From Nostoc sp. FACHB-152 (GTDB lineage: Bacteria; Cyanobacteriota; Cyanobacteriia; Cyanobacteriales; Nostocaceae), in the NCBI RefSeq assembly GCF_014697475.1, contig NZ_JACJRV010000002.1, positions 123,515-187,514 of the forward strand: a DNA stretch of 64,000 nt, in the 5' to 3' direction. Below, in pieces: positions 53,540 to 63,449 of the stretch. The notes under the pieces were generated by a model. That model had not been told where the DNA came from and ran no database searches. It saw only the letters and a list, made by a program, of their open reading frames with translations. Both the position numbers and the translations under genes were made by a program. Within the stretch, counting starts at the first letter, position 1. Every line of letters starts with the position of its first letter.

Positions 53540-53575
53540 CAGGAAACAGGCAATAGGCAATAGGCAATAGGGGTG
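53540..53575. repeat. Heptad repeat array (AGGCAAT type)
   Basis: Three exact AGGCAAT units in a row preceded by AGGAAAC, the STRR class typical of heterocystous cyanobacteria. Confidence 0.7.
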
Positions 53576-53873
53576 AAAGCCTGTTGGTATATGGCTTTGT
53601 TCTTAAAATCTGTATCTCATTTACCTGCAATGTGCTGTAAGTATGATATAGGAATCATATTTGATTTCTAAAAAAATCAGTAAGCTCAGATAAGGCTTCT
53701 TTCCTACTCTCTACGCCATGTCTACACAAGTAAATTCGGAAATTAAACCGGATTTATATGATTAAGCTTTGCTAACTAAATAAAAACTGGGATGCGCCTA
53801 TAATTATCACGATTTATGGAGTGACTGAGCTTGCAAACTAAGCGATCGCAACCACAAACCTAACATCATGAAT

Positions 53874-53909
53874 AAAATACCCCTACTCAGTCACGAGTAA
53901 GAGTATTTT
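53874..53909 (-). terminator. mnmA rho-independent-like terminator
   Basis: On the minus strand, arms AAAATAC (outer) and GAGTA/TACTC (inner) fold into a hairpin followed by a TATTTTATT tail, 18 bp after the mnmA stop. Confidence 0.6.
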
Positions 53910-53927
53910 GAAAAAGAAATTTTAAAT

Positions 53928-54983
53928 TTAACTAAATTGCTCAATAATTCCGCCGCCTAAAACTTTTTCGCCGTCGTACCACACCGCAGCTTGTCCAGGT
54001 GTAATACTAAATTGGGGTTCATCAAATACTAAGCGGACGCGGGAATTTCCCAAAGGAATTACTGTCACGGGTACAGGCGTAGAACGGTAGCGGACTTGCA
54101 CTTCGGCGTGAATTGGAGTGGCTGGTTCAGCCATAGAAACCCAATTGACCCGCCCTACTGTACATTCTGGCTGAGTTACCTTAGTGCGATCGCCCACCAC
54201 TACACGATTATTTACAGCATCTAATTCAACTACATATAACGGTTCAGCCGCCGCAATTCCCAAACCTTTGCGCTGACCAATGGTGTAGTGATGGACACCA
54301 TCATGCTGTCCTAAAACTTTGCCTGTAGTGTCAACAATATCGCCTTTTTTGGGAGCAAGATATTTATCTAAAAATGCCCGCATGGAACCGTTGCTTTCTA
54401 CTAAGCACAGGTCTTGACTCTCAGGCTTATCGGCGGTTTTTAAACCGTATTCATTAGCAATTCGGCGCGTGTCAGCTTTTTGCAGTTCACCCAAGGGAAA
54501 TACGGAAGCTGCTAGTAAATCTTGAGACAAATCATACAAAAAGTAAGACTGGTCTTTGTTGCGATCAACTGCTCTTAATAATTGGTAACGCCCAGTTGTT
54601 TCGTCATAATTAATCCGGGCATAATGACCCGTGGCAATGCGATCGCATCCCAATTGTTCACGGGCATACTCTACCATTGGCCCAAACTTTACCGTTTTAT
54701 TACACTGTGAGCAAGGCAACGGTGTGATTCCCGCACTATAACCAGACACTAAATAATCAACGATATTTGTCTGAAAGACATCCCGAATATCGACAACTTG
54801 ATGGGGAATTCCCAACTGTTCGCAAATATAAGCCGCGTCGATCATTCCTTCAGAGCAACATTGCCCTTTGCCTTTCATTAGCCAAAGGGTTAAACCAATC
54901 ACTTCATAGCCCTGATTGTGCAGGATAGCAGCAGCAGTGGAACTGTCAACGCCACCGGAAAGACCAACGACAACTTTTTTCAT
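53928..54983 (-). CDS. mnmA: tRNA-specific 2-thiouridylase MnmA
   Basis: Adds sulfur to U34 of tRNA-Lys, -Glu and -Gln. The PP-loop S-G-G-V-D-S-S is at residues 9-15; the catalytic Cys pair appears as L-P-C-S-Q-C-N-K near 100 and S-Q-D-L-C-L-V-E near 195. The C-terminal beta-barrel ends with G-Q-A-A-V-W-Y-D-G. At 351 residues it has the normal length. Its own terminator hairpin follows it. Confidence 0.94.
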   Translation of the reverse strand: MKKVVVGLSGGVDSSTAAAILHNQGYEVIGLTLWLMKGKGQCCSEGMIDAAYICEQLGIPHQVVDIRDVFQTNIVDYLVSGYSAGITPLPCSQCNKTVKFGPMVEYAREQLGCDRIATGHYARINYDETTGRYQLLRAVDRNKDQSYFLYDLSQDLLAASVFPLGELQKADTRRIANEYGLKTADKPESQDLCLVESNGSMRAFLDKYLAPKKGDIVDTTGKVLGQHDGVHHYTIGQRKGLGIAAAEPLYVVELDAVNNRVVVGDRTKVTQPECTVGRVNWVSMAEPATPIHAEVQVRYRSTPVPVTVIPLGNSRVRLVFDEPQFSITPGQAAVWYDGEKVLGGGIIEQFS

Positions 54984-55257
54984 ATGTCTATATTTTTTTA
55001 AGCTAGCAGCAGCTGGCGACAGAGATTAAAACCAATAATTTCATTACTCAAGGTGCTAGTAGAGGCTTTTCATACAAGCACAATACGGCAGCTGCGCGAC
55101 TGCTAAATTATAGCATATATATCTCAAACCCTTGGTAATTAAGCACTTGAGCTAGTCACTGAATAATTAGTAATCCGTAATTACAGTAGCTCACAACAGA
55201 GTATCGCTAATTAAACATCCAAGTTAAACTAATCCCCAAGTATGCAAAACAACAGAA

Positions 55258-55446
55258 ATGGAAAGTCAAAGTTTTGATGTGGGTGAATATGTTGAGCAAA
55301 TGTCCTTATTGTTGGACTTGGAAATAAAAGATGAGTATCGTGATGGGGTGGTAGCAAATTTTGAGAGAATTAAAGCGATCGCTCAACTCGTCAATTCTTT
55401 TCCCCTACCTGAAGAAATCGAAGCTGCACCCATATTTGAACCTTAG
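55258..55446 (+). CDS. DUF4089 (AtzG-like) small protein
   Basis: A 62-residue AtzG-like protein (DUF4089): Y-V-E-Q-M-S-L-L-L-D-L and V-V-A-N-F-E-R-I near 12-40, ending in P-I-F-E-P. AtzG partners and stabilises AtzE amidohydrolases; here the AtzE gene follows after one intervening gene. A role in 1-carboxybiuret or related amide hydrolysis is therefore suggested by context. Confidence 0.78.
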   Translation: MESQSFDVGEYVEQMSLLLDLEIKDEYRDGVVANFERIKAIAQLVNSFPLPEEIEAAPIFEP

Positions 55447-55545
55447 TATGCTAGTGCTTACTTTGATACTTTAGTAAAGTCACTGAGTTTTAAATATCAC
55501 TAGTAAGCTTAAGATATTAGCCGACATTGCTATTGGAAATATGAC

Positions 55546-56169
55546 ATGAATAATTTCAATGCGGCTTCCTTGAAGTCTGCGAGTGTCGGTAAATTATTAT
55601 TGCGTTTACTGTGGGTACGTTTAGGTTTTGCTGGTGTTGCTGTTCTATTCTCTTTGTTGGACGTGATAGCAAAACCAATTTATCAACTAGTGGCAGGAAT
55701 AGATGGACTAATATCAATAGTTGCGTTGATTATTAATATAATTTCAGTTATTCTTTTTTTGATTTGGCTTCATCGGCTTCATGCTGATTTAAAAAATCTT
55801 TTTCAGGAATACCCTATTACACCAGGAGGTGCAGTAGCAAGATTTTTAATTCCTGTATACAACATTTGGGGAATGGCAAATGTTTTATCCACCTTTGCTG
55901 ATAAATTTAAGCCAGAAGGTGGTGATTTGACTAGTTTTAGTGAAGAAGTTAGGGCATCCATAGGACTTTTGTATGGTTTTACAATAGTCTCACAAGCTTT
56001 GACTCGGTTTCTTTTAAAGGAATCTTTTAACAACCCTCAAAATGAATCTCTTACGGTTTGGTATTTGTTATCTACTGCTTTAGATTTAGGAATCGCTTTT
56101 GTTTTGTTACAACTTACAAAAAATATGGGGACTGCTGTTATTCAAAAATCTAAACGCGTTATTGCCTAA
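55546..56169 (+). CDS. DUF4328 membrane protein
   Basis: A 207-residue membrane protein with about five hydrophobic segments and the signature W-L-H-R-L-H-A-D-L near 74-82, plus F-L-I-P-V-Y-N-I-W near 102-110. The family is DUF4328 of unknown function. It lies between the AtzG-like and AtzE-like genes, 3 bp ahead of the latter, so it belongs to their operon rather than being random, though it is not a known member of atz-type clusters. Confidence 0.75.
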   Translation: MNNFNAASLKSASVGKLLLRLLWVRLGFAGVAVLFSLLDVIAKPIYQLVAGIDGLISIVALIINIISVILFLIWLHRLHADLKNLFQEYPITPGGAVARFLIPVYNIWGMANVLSTFADKFKPEGGDLTSFSEEVRASIGLLYGFTIVSQALTRFLLKESFNNPQNESLTVWYLLSTALDLGIAFVLLQLTKNMGTAVIQKSKRVIA

Positions 56170-56172
56170 TAT

Positions 56173-57561
56173 ATGGATTTAGACTCAGCCAATGCCTTAT
56201 CAATAGCAGCCGCCGTGCGCGTTGGTAAACTTAGCGCGGTGGAAGTGATTCAAGCTGCGTTAGCCAAGATTGCGGCGCAAAATAATGAACTTAACTGTTT
56301 TACTACTATCACTACAGAAACAGCTTTAGCAGATGCGGCGCGAATTGATAGAGAAATAGCCCAAGGTAATCATCCTGGATTATTGGCTGGTGTGCCGTTT
56401 GCTGTCAAAAATCTTTTTGATATTGCTGGTTTAACAACCTTAGCTGGTTCAAAAATTAATGCCGAAAATCCTCCCGCCAGCCAAGATGCAACAGCAGTGG
56501 CGAAGTTGAAAAAAGCTGGTGCTGTGTTGGTTGGTGCTTTAAATATGGATGAGTACGCCTATGGATTTGTTACAGAAAACTCCCATTATGGTGCTACTCA
56601 TAATCCTCATGATTTACAAAGAGTAGCTGGTGGTTCTTCCGGTGGTTCTGCGGCGACGGTGGCGGCTGGGTTGGTTCCATTCACACTAGGTTCAGATACT
56701 AATGGTTCAATTCGCGTACCTGCGGCTTTGTGCGGTGTGTTTGGTTTCAAACCAACTTACGGACGCTCATCTCGTGCGGGGGTCGCTTTATTTTCTAGTA
56801 GTTTTGACCACATTGGGCCATTTGCCCGTTCTGTACAAGATATCGCTACAGTATTTGATGTGCTGCAAGGAGAAGATAATCGCGATCCAATTTGTACAAA
56901 ACGTCCTCCGGAATTTTGCTTACCACAACTCAATCAAGATATATCTAATATTAGAATTGCCATTGCAGATGATTATTTTGTTCAAGGTGCAGCACCAGAA
57001 GCATTAGAAGCAGTTCAAATCGTAGCAGAGGCTTTAGGTGTAACTGAATATGTCACGATACCAGAAGCAAAACGCGCCCGTGCAGCTGCTTTTGTGATTA
57101 CAGCTAGTGAAGGGGCAAATCTGCATTTAGATAAATTAAAAGTGCGTCCGCAAGATTTTGACCCCGCAACACGCGATCGCTTTTTGGCTGGGGCATTAAT
57201 TCCTAGTAGCTGGTATTTGCAAGCACAACGGTTTCGGCGATGGTACCGCGATCGCATCCGAGAAGTTTTTCAAAATGTAGATATAATTCTTGCACCAACC
57301 ACACCAATTTCAGCACCATTGATTGGTCAGCAAACAATGATTTTAGATGGTGAAGAAATTCTGGTTCGTCCCCATCTAGGGTTATTTACACAACCGTTAT
57401 CTTTTATTGGGTTACCTGTTTTATCAGTACCAATTCAACGTTCTCATGCTTTACCTTTGGGTGTGCAATTAATAGCCGCACCTTACAATGAAGCATTGAT
57501 ATTACGGGTAGCAAATGTGTTAGAGAAGCAAGGTGTAGTTACCGCATCAGTAGTAGAATAA
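56173..57561 (+). CDS. AtzE-family amidohydrolase
   Basis: A 462-residue amidase-signature enzyme. The catalytic Lys is in F-A-V-K-N-L-F-D near residue 79, and the Ser-rich loop is G-G-S-S-G-G-S-A-A near 156-164, giving the Ser-cisSer-Lys triad. The size and the adjacent DUF4089 gene match AtzE family members, which hydrolyse 1-carboxybiuret in s-triazine metabolism; GatA is an alternative but the GatB/GatC context is absent. The start is 3 bp after the DUF4328 stop, and its own stop is 27 bp before a GNAT gene. Confidence 0.85.
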   Translation: MDLDSANALSIAAAVRVGKLSAVEVIQAALAKIAAQNNELNCFTTITTETALADAARIDREIAQGNHPGLLAGVPFAVKNLFDIAGLTTLAGSKINAENPPASQDATAVAKLKKAGAVLVGALNMDEYAYGFVTENSHYGATHNPHDLQRVAGGSSGGSAATVAAGLVPFTLGSDTNGSIRVPAALCGVFGFKPTYGRSSRAGVALFSSSFDHIGPFARSVQDIATVFDVLQGEDNRDPICTKRPPEFCLPQLNQDISNIRIAIADDYFVQGAAPEALEAVQIVAEALGVTEYVTIPEAKRARAAAFVITASEGANLHLDKLKVRPQDFDPATRDRFLAGALIPSSWYLQAQRFRRWYRDRIREVFQNVDIILAPTTPISAPLIGQQTMILDGEEILVRPHLGLFTQPLSFIGLPVLSVPIQRSHALPLGVQLIAAPYNEALILRVANVLEKQGVVTASVVE

Positions 57562-57588
57562 ATCAGATTTAAGAAACCAGAAAAGCAG

Positions 57589-58032
57589 ATGAAAGTTTTC
57601 TTAGCTAATAGTGTGCATCTGGAAGGTTTGGCAATATTATTTGATAATTACCGTATTTTTTACAATCAGACATCAGATATTAAAGCTGCCAGAAACTTTC
57701 TGCAAGAACGTTTTCAGAATAATGACTCCTTAGTATTTGCAGTTAAGGATAATGAAGAAATAGTTGGTTTCACTCAGCTTTATCCCAGCTTTTCTTCAGT
57801 GTCGATGAAGCGAGTATGGATATTAAATGACTTGTTTGTGCAAGAATCATATCGCCGAAAGAAAGTGGCAACATTATTAATCAATACTGCACAAGAATAT
57901 GTAAAACAAAGTGGAGCAATTAGAGTTATTTTAGCAACTCATTTTTCTAACATAACTGCTCAAAAACTTTATGAATCACAAGGATATACTAAGAATACAG
58001 AATTTTATCATTACGCTTTACGATTGCAGTAG
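57589..58032 (+). CDS. GNAT-family N-acetyltransferase
   Basis: A 147-residue GNAT-fold acetyltransferase. Strand beta4 carries V-W-I-L-N-D-L-F-V, then the acetyl-CoA loop Q-E-S-Y-R-R-K-K-V-A-T-L-L (residues about 85-97), and the C-terminal Y-E-S-Q-G-Y. The substrate is unknown. It follows the AtzE gene by 27 bp and may be cotranscribed with it. Confidence 0.82.
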   Translation: MKVFLANSVHLEGLAILFDNYRIFYNQTSDIKAARNFLQERFQNNDSLVFAVKDNEEIVGFTQLYPSFSSVSMKRVWILNDLFVQESYRRKKVATLLINTAQEYVKQSGAIRVILATHFSNITAQKLYESQGYTKNTEFYHYALRLQ

Positions 58033-58324
58033 TGGCTTAACACTTTATAATAGTTAAAATCTAGATTTAAGTGTATAGTCTAGACATAAAATACAGCAGA
58101 CTCAAACACTGACTGGGTTACGGAAATGGTATGGATATATTTCGTACTGTCTGAGAAATGGTAATCAGATAGGATAGCTGATAAAGCCAAGTGAACGTTC
58201 GATTTTAGTTTATCATTGCGATCGCCTGCCAGATTTGTTAACTGGAGCAGATATATTGACAGTGTTAGAAAGATAGATTGAACGCTTTCACTTGAGCAAG
58301 TATTTGGTTTGTTTTAACGGAACT

Positions 58325-59494
58325 ATGAATCATTCCAAAATTGGGAAATTTCCTAAAATTATTTATTTAGGAATTGCTATTTTAATTATTATTGTTATAT
58401 TTACCAACCTCTTCAGCGATTCTGTTGAAATTAGTTCCATAGATTTTATTGGAGAAGCAACATTAGCTAAAGGATTAACATTTCAAACAACTGAAGTAGG
58501 CGGATTATCAGGAATCACCTACGATGCCAAAAATGACCTTTACTATGCTATTTCCGATGACCGAGGACAAAAAGCTCCAGCCCGTTTCTACACTTTCAAA
58601 ATCGATTTAAGACAAGGTTCTTTAAAAAGCGGTGGTGTTGTTACTGTCAGCGTGACCATGCTATTAAATAATAATGGTCAAAACTTTCCGGTTGGCGAGA
58701 CTGATACAGAAGGCATTGCTATAACTGATAAAGATACTGTCTTTATTTCTTCCGAAGGAAATGCAGGCAAATTAATTAATCCTTTCATCCAAGAGTTTTC
58801 TTTATCATCTGGTAGAACAATTACAACATTACCCATCCCAAACAAATTCTTGCCAGACAAGAGTGAGCAAAAAGGTATCCGTGATAATTTGGCCTTTGAA
58901 AGCTTGACTATTACACCCAATCACAAGTATTTATTTACAGCCACGGAAAATGCCCTCATCCAAGACGGGCCAGCAGCAAAACCCAACTTTGGTACATCTT
59001 GCCGAATATTGCAATATAATCTATTCACTCACCAAGCAGAAAAAGAATATTTATACCAAACTGAACCAGTTGCACCATTATTCGACATAACTGGCAAGTT
59101 TGCTAGTGGATTACCAGATTTATTAGCTTTAGATAATCAAGGACATTTCTTGAGTTTAGAAAGGTCTTTTACTGGGTTAGGATTTGCTGTTTTTCTGTTT
59201 CAGACTTCCTTAGCTGAAGCTGATGATATCCAAAATATCAATAGCCTTTTAGCAGTAAATTCTCAAAGTATCAAACCAGTTGCTAAAAAACTCTTGTTAG
59301 ATTTACGTACTTTAGACGTTGCTTTAGATAACATTGAAGGGTTAACCCTCGGCCCTTGGCTACCTAATGGACAGCGTTCTTTAATCCTTGTCAGCGATAA
59401 CAATTTTAACTCTATACAACGTACTCAATTCCTGGCTTTTCAACTCAAAATTGACCCCCCTCTGCTTAGGTGGTTCCGTCGGCTTTTCAATTGA
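58325..59494 (+). CDS. Esterase-like activity of phytase family protein
   Basis: A 389-residue protein with a short N-terminal hydrophobic anchor (I-Y-L-G-I-A-I-L-I-I-I-V-I-F near 12-25) and then a beta-propeller-like domain. Family signatures include G-G-L-S-G-I-T-Y-D near 60, Y-A-I-S-D-D-R-G-Q near 75, and N-I-E-G-L-T-L-G-P near 335. This matches the Phytase-like (DUF4185/esterase-like) family. The ATG at 58325 was chosen; 33 nt further upstream is open but adds nothing recognisable. Confidence 0.75.
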   Translation: MNHSKIGKFPKIIYLGIAILIIIVIFTNLFSDSVEISSIDFIGEATLAKGLTFQTTEVGGLSGITYDAKNDLYYAISDDRGQKAPARFYTFKIDLRQGSLKSGGVVTVSVTMLLNNNGQNFPVGETDTEGIAITDKDTVFISSEGNAGKLINPFIQEFSLSSGRTITTLPIPNKFLPDKSEQKGIRDNLAFESLTITPNHKYLFTATENALIQDGPAAKPNFGTSCRILQYNLFTHQAEKEYLYQTEPVAPLFDITGKFASGLPDLLALDNQGHFLSLERSFTGLGFAVFLFQTSLAEADDIQNINSLLAVNSQSIKPVAKKLLLDLRTLDVALDNIEGLTLGPWLPNGQRSLILVSDNNFNSIQRTQFLAFQLKIDPPLLRWFRRLFN

Positions 59495-59840
59495 TCTTAA
59501 TAGCTTAAGTTTAGTTAGACACAGCAAGCGATCGCTTCTGGTCATATTTGGGGTTATTACTGCCTTTTGACCGTAGAATCACTGTTATTAGGTACTATAA
59601 ACCTTCAACTTATTGTTTGTTTAAGTGGATTTCCTCATCCATTTTCTTTCATTAATATGTTACATAATAACTAAGAAATTTTGCCGAGAAATATCCCACA
59701 TTTTTATTAAACGTTTATATATTATTAAAGTAACTTTTGTAAATCATAAACAAATCTCTAAATTTAGAGTAATTAAGCATGGTTACAATTAAAGCTTGAA
59801 TAATAGTTTCCAATTATTTTATAGCGTAATATTTCCAAAT
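59495..59840. other. Intergenic region upstream of the tandem kinases
   Basis: 346 bp, AT-rich, no ORF of note; probable promoter of the kinase pair. Confidence 0.4.
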
Positions 59841-61436
59841 ATGGTAATTCCCAAAACCGAAGTTGATATTTATATTGGAAAGTTTCTAAATAATCGCTAT
59901 TTAATAAAAGATTTAATTGGCAAAGGCGGGATGGGTAGGGTTTACCTAGCAGAAGATGCAGCTAAAGGTGGTATGTTAGTTGCTATAAAAATCTTAATGC
60001 TGAGTCTAGGAAGCCAGCAAATATCTCAACGTTTTGCCAGAGAAATTTTTATTGGCGCGCAGTTAGGCCGTAAAAGCCAAAATATTGTCCGTGTATTAAG
60101 TTATGGAATAACGGATGATAAAACACCATTTTATGTTATGGAATATCTTCAAGGTAAAAACTTGAAGCAGATTCTCAAAGTACAACCATTAACACTAGAA
60201 AGATTTTTAGATATTTGTTATCAAATTTGTTTAGGATTGCAGTGCGCCCATCAAGGTATTACTCATAAAGGCGAAATATATCCCATCGTTCATCGAGATA
60301 TCAAACCAGAAAATATATTCATTATTGATGATTATAAACAAGGCGAGATTGTCAAAATTCTAGATTTTGGTATTGCTAAATTTTTAACAGAACGTAGCGG
60401 GATGACGCTAACAGATTCTTTTATTGGGAGTTTACCTTACTGTTCTCCCGAACATATGGAAGGACGTAAACTTTTAGATGTACGCTCTGATATTTACAGT
60501 TTAGGTGTGTTGATGTTTGAAATGCTGACAGGGAAACATCCATTTCAAACAGATAGTAACTCATTTGGAAGTTGGTATCAGGCTCATCGTTTTCAAGTTC
60601 CACCTACACCACAGGAAGTAAACATCCAATTAAAAATACCGCAGGCATTACAAAAATTATTGATGAATTGCCTAGCTAAAGAAGTAACAGATCGTCCACA
60701 AACAATTAGTCAAATTTTGGCAATTTTAGATAAAATTAAGCGACAGGTTAATAAGGAAACTGCACCCTTAAATAATAGCTTTCAAGAATTATCTCCTGTA
60801 AAACTAATACCAGTAACATCAATATCAGAGAAAGAGTGTTTACAAAAAGTTTGGCCTAAAAATAAACCAATAGCATCTATTGGTTTTCCTTACTTATTAC
60901 ATACAACTCAAGGTATTATTCCTACTTTTTGGGCTATGTTACCCAAACAAGAAATTAATAACTTTTCAGACAAGGCTTATAGTACAGAATTTATTTCTAA
61001 AATGAACGTATATCCAATGTTATTATGGGTTACTGTACTATATAATGCCCAACTTTCTATTACTAGGTGGTTATCTTACTTTTTAGATTTAAGAGATAAT
61101 CGAGGAGAAAAAATAGTGCAGATATTAGCAGATAGAGGCTATTATCATCTACTCTTTTTTGCGCTTGAAGAACCAACACAGTGCGCTCATGTCATGACGT
61201 TAACTCTGACAGCCAAGCAAAAACAGCAGTTAACAGATTGGTTAGAATTAGAGCAAAAATCTCATGATGATCTGGCTTCTGAACAAGCTAAAGCTATTTT
61301 AAAATCAGAATATCAAAAACTCAAAACAGATATTTTGCAAAAATTAGTAGAAAAACAACAAATTGCCAAAATGGGATTCAGAGTTTGGATTTCTCAGCTA
61401 TTTGAAAAATTTCTGCAAATTCTCTCACGCTCTTAA
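59841..61436 (+). CDS. Serine/threonine protein kinase with novel C-terminal domain (first of a pair)
   Basis: A 531-residue soluble Hanks-type kinase. G-K-G-G-M-G-R-V-Y-L loop near 26-35, catalytic Lys in V-A-I-K-I-L near 51, H-R-D-I-K-P-E-N near 150, D-F-G-I-A near 178, and Y-C-S-P-E-H in the activation segment. After the kinase fold (to about 290) comes a separate C-terminal domain of about 190 residues beginning W-P-K-N-K-P-I, containing P-Y-L-L-H-T-T-Q-G, M-L-P-K-Q-E-I and M-L-L-W-V-T. The same domain occurs in the next gene. No membrane helix or PASTA repeat. The ATG at 59841 aligns with the neighbour's start. Confidence 0.85.
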   Translation: MVIPKTEVDIYIGKFLNNRYLIKDLIGKGGMGRVYLAEDAAKGGMLVAIKILMLSLGSQQISQRFAREIFIGAQLGRKSQNIVRVLSYGITDDKTPFYVMEYLQGKNLKQILKVQPLTLERFLDICYQICLGLQCAHQGITHKGEIYPIVHRDIKPENIFIIDDYKQGEIVKILDFGIAKFLTERSGMTLTDSFIGSLPYCSPEHMEGRKLLDVRSDIYSLGVLMFEMLTGKHPFQTDSNSFGSWYQAHRFQVPPTPQEVNIQLKIPQALQKLLMNCLAKEVTDRPQTISQILAILDKIKRQVNKETAPLNNSFQELSPVKLIPVTSISEKECLQKVWPKNKPIASIGFPYLLHTTQGIIPTFWAMLPKQEINNFSDKAYSTEFISKMNVYPMLLWVTVLYNAQLSITRWLSYFLDLRDNRGEKIVQILADRGYYHLLFFALEEPTQCAHVMTLTLTAKQKQQLTDWLELEQKSHDDLASEQAKAILKSEYQKLKTDILQKLVEKQQIAKMGFRVWISQLFEKFLQILSRS

Positions 61437-61480
61437 AAAATAACAAAGTTTCAATTACGGCAACAGCAGAGGTTGTAAAA

Positions 61481-63007
61481 GTGAATCAAAACTCATTCAT
61501 CTCTACACACATTACAGGATTGCTTGCCAATCGTTATCAACTAAAGCAGTTGATTGGTAGTGGTGGCATGGGTGAAGTTTTTTTAGCTGATGATATTTTA
61601 CTAGGAGGAACACCAGTTGCCGTCAAATTTTTAGCTCAAACTTTCTTTACCTCAAAGATGCAACAAGACTTTGCTCGTGAAGCAATGCTGAGTGCTGCTT
61701 TAAGCCAAAAGAGTCTGCATATTGTGCGAGCTTATGACTATGGTGTGAGTGCAGAAGGAAAGCCATTTTATGTAATGGAATATTTAAATGGCAAAAGTTT
61801 GAAAGATTTACTGCCGATGCCATTGCCGAAGTTTTTGATTTTAGCACGTCAGATTTGTTTAGGCTTACAATGCGCCCACCAAGGTATTAATATTGATGGC
61901 AAAACTTATCCTCTAGTTCATAGAGATATCAAACCTGCAAATATCTTAGTTATTCCCGATCCGATCTTAGGAGAGCTAATCAAAATCCTAGATTTTGGGA
62001 TTGCTAAATTTATTAATTATGCAAATACAGCTAGTACTAGCAGAGGGTTTAACGGCACTTTGCCATATTGTTCTCCTGAACAGTTAGAAGGAGGAGAAAT
62101 TGATAGCCGTTCGGATATTTATAGTTTGGGTGTCATGATGTTTGAGATGCTGACAGGTGCTAAACCTTGGCAGCCAGAAACTGATTTATTTGGTGCTTGG
62201 TATAAAGCACATCACTTTGAAGCACCCCGAACGATCGCTACTGTCAGCCCTCAACTCAAAATACCACAACAACTTAATAGTTTAATCATGGCTTGCTTGG
62301 AAAAAAAACCAAGCGATCGCCCACAAAATGTAGCAGAAATTCTCCAAGTTTTAGGCTGTTTGGAAAAGTCGAGTTGTCAGAGCTTACCTAAACCTTTAGC
62401 CTCAAAATACAATCCGCAATTTCCTGTGGGTGCTGAGTTATCTCCCCTCCTCAAAGCTAACTTTGCAAATCTTACATGGCCACAAAATAAACCTATTCAA
62501 GAAATTGTCTTTCCCCATCTATTAAATACTCCGCAAGGCACTCTCGGAACACTATGGTTGATGCTACCTAAACAAGAAATTAAAAAACGAGTGTTGTGCC
62601 AGCGTTACAACCAATTTATTTTCATCACATCCCCACACCCCATGTTGCTTTGGGTAACACTGCTCTACGATCAAGAAATCGGCCCAAAATGGCTACCCTG
62701 CTATTTAGATATGCAAAATCCCCAAAACCAGCAGGTGGTTTATTCGTTGGCAGAACATGGACGCTACCCCTTAATTTGCTTTACTTTAGAAGCTCCTCAC
62801 AGTTGTATCAATGTTCTCAGCAGTCACATAGTTAACACCCAACGACAAAGGTTAAAACTCTGGGTAGAACAAAGCAAAACTCTACCACCAGCTAATCAAG
62901 CTTTATTAAGCAAGAATTTGTTAAAGCAGCAGTATAAACAAATGCAGTCTCGTATCCTACAGCACTTGGCAGCTAAACCACAGGTTTTTGCTACTAGCTC
63001 AACTTAA
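61481..63007 (+). CDS. Serine/threonine protein kinase with novel C-terminal domain (second of a pair)
   Basis: Paralogue of the preceding gene, 45 bp downstream. The kinase core has G-S-G-G-M-G-E-V-F near 26, V-A-V-K-F near 48, H-R-D-I-K-P-A-N near 146 and D-F-G-I-A-K-F near 172. The C-terminal domain carries W-P-Q-N-K-P-I, P-H-L-L-N-T-P-Q-G, M-L-P-K-Q-E-I, M-L-L-W-V-T-L-L-Y, and a Y-L-D-M segment, matching its neighbour throughout. The start is GTG. Both kinases keep the catalytic residues, so both should be active; what the C-terminal domain does is unknown. Confidence 0.85.
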   Translation: MNQNSFISTHITGLLANRYQLKQLIGSGGMGEVFLADDILLGGTPVAVKFLAQTFFTSKMQQDFAREAMLSAALSQKSLHIVRAYDYGVSAEGKPFYVMEYLNGKSLKDLLPMPLPKFLILARQICLGLQCAHQGINIDGKTYPLVHRDIKPANILVIPDPILGELIKILDFGIAKFINYANTASTSRGFNGTLPYCSPEQLEGGEIDSRSDIYSLGVMMFEMLTGAKPWQPETDLFGAWYKAHHFEAPRTIATVSPQLKIPQQLNSLIMACLEKKPSDRPQNVAEILQVLGCLEKSSCQSLPKPLASKYNPQFPVGAELSPLLKANFANLTWPQNKPIQEIVFPHLLNTPQGTLGTLWLMLPKQEIKKRVLCQRYNQFIFITSPHPMLLWVTLLYDQEIGPKWLPCYLDMQNPQNQQVVYSLAEHGRYPLICFTLEAPHSCINVLSSHIVNTQRQRLKLWVEQSKTLPPANQALLSKNLLKQQYKQMQSRILQHLAAKPQVFATSST

Positions 63008-63158
63008 AAAATTACCTTCGCAACCACTTGCATAATTTTGTTTAAATGCTAATATTGTTAATCGTCGAGTAAAAGCCGCAGCTACCAAAGCTCAAGCAAA
63101 GAAAAAAACACTTGACAAACCTAAAGAAACGCGCGATAGTAATAAAGTTGCGAATTAA

Positions 63159-63232
63159 GGGACTGTAGTTCAATTGGTTAGAGCACCGCCCTGTCACGGC
63201 GGAAGTTGCGGGTTCGAGCCCCGTCAGTCCCG
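63159..63232 (+). tRNA. tRNA-Asp (GTC)
   Basis: Acceptor GGGACTG pairs with CAGTCCC, anticodon stem CCGCC/GGCGG encloses loop CTGTCAC with anticodon GTC, and the T-arm carries GGTTCGAGCC. The discriminator is G. No CCA encoded. Length is 74 nt. Confidence 0.96.
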
Positions 63233-63449
63233 TTAAAAAAATGAATAATTAATGCTGGCTTCTGATGAAGCAAGTAATCATAACCAGTACCCACATTTTT
63301 ATTTTAAGTATTTTAAGCAATTGCTCAAAACTCAGCGTTGAGAGAGAAGCTCAAGACCGAGTTATCGAAATACACTCCTGGGGTGTGGCTTGCCACAGAC
63401 ATTTGAACTGAGGTGACTCAGCAATTGTTATATTGATCATGCTTTGTGA

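Larger units (their letters stand above)
53107..53927. other. Sparse 0.8-kb gap between a response regulator and mnmA
   Basis: AT-rich with no convincing ORF. It contains an AGGCAAT heptad array (53540-53575) and the mnmA terminator hairpin at 53874-53909. No tRNA or named small RNA is visible. Confidence 0.5.

Noticed and set aside
59841-63007. Kinase pair as an antiphage defence system
   Set aside because: No nuclease, NTPase or other defence gene is adjacent, and cyanobacteria carry many such soluble kinases; the data support only an unknown shared C-terminal domain.
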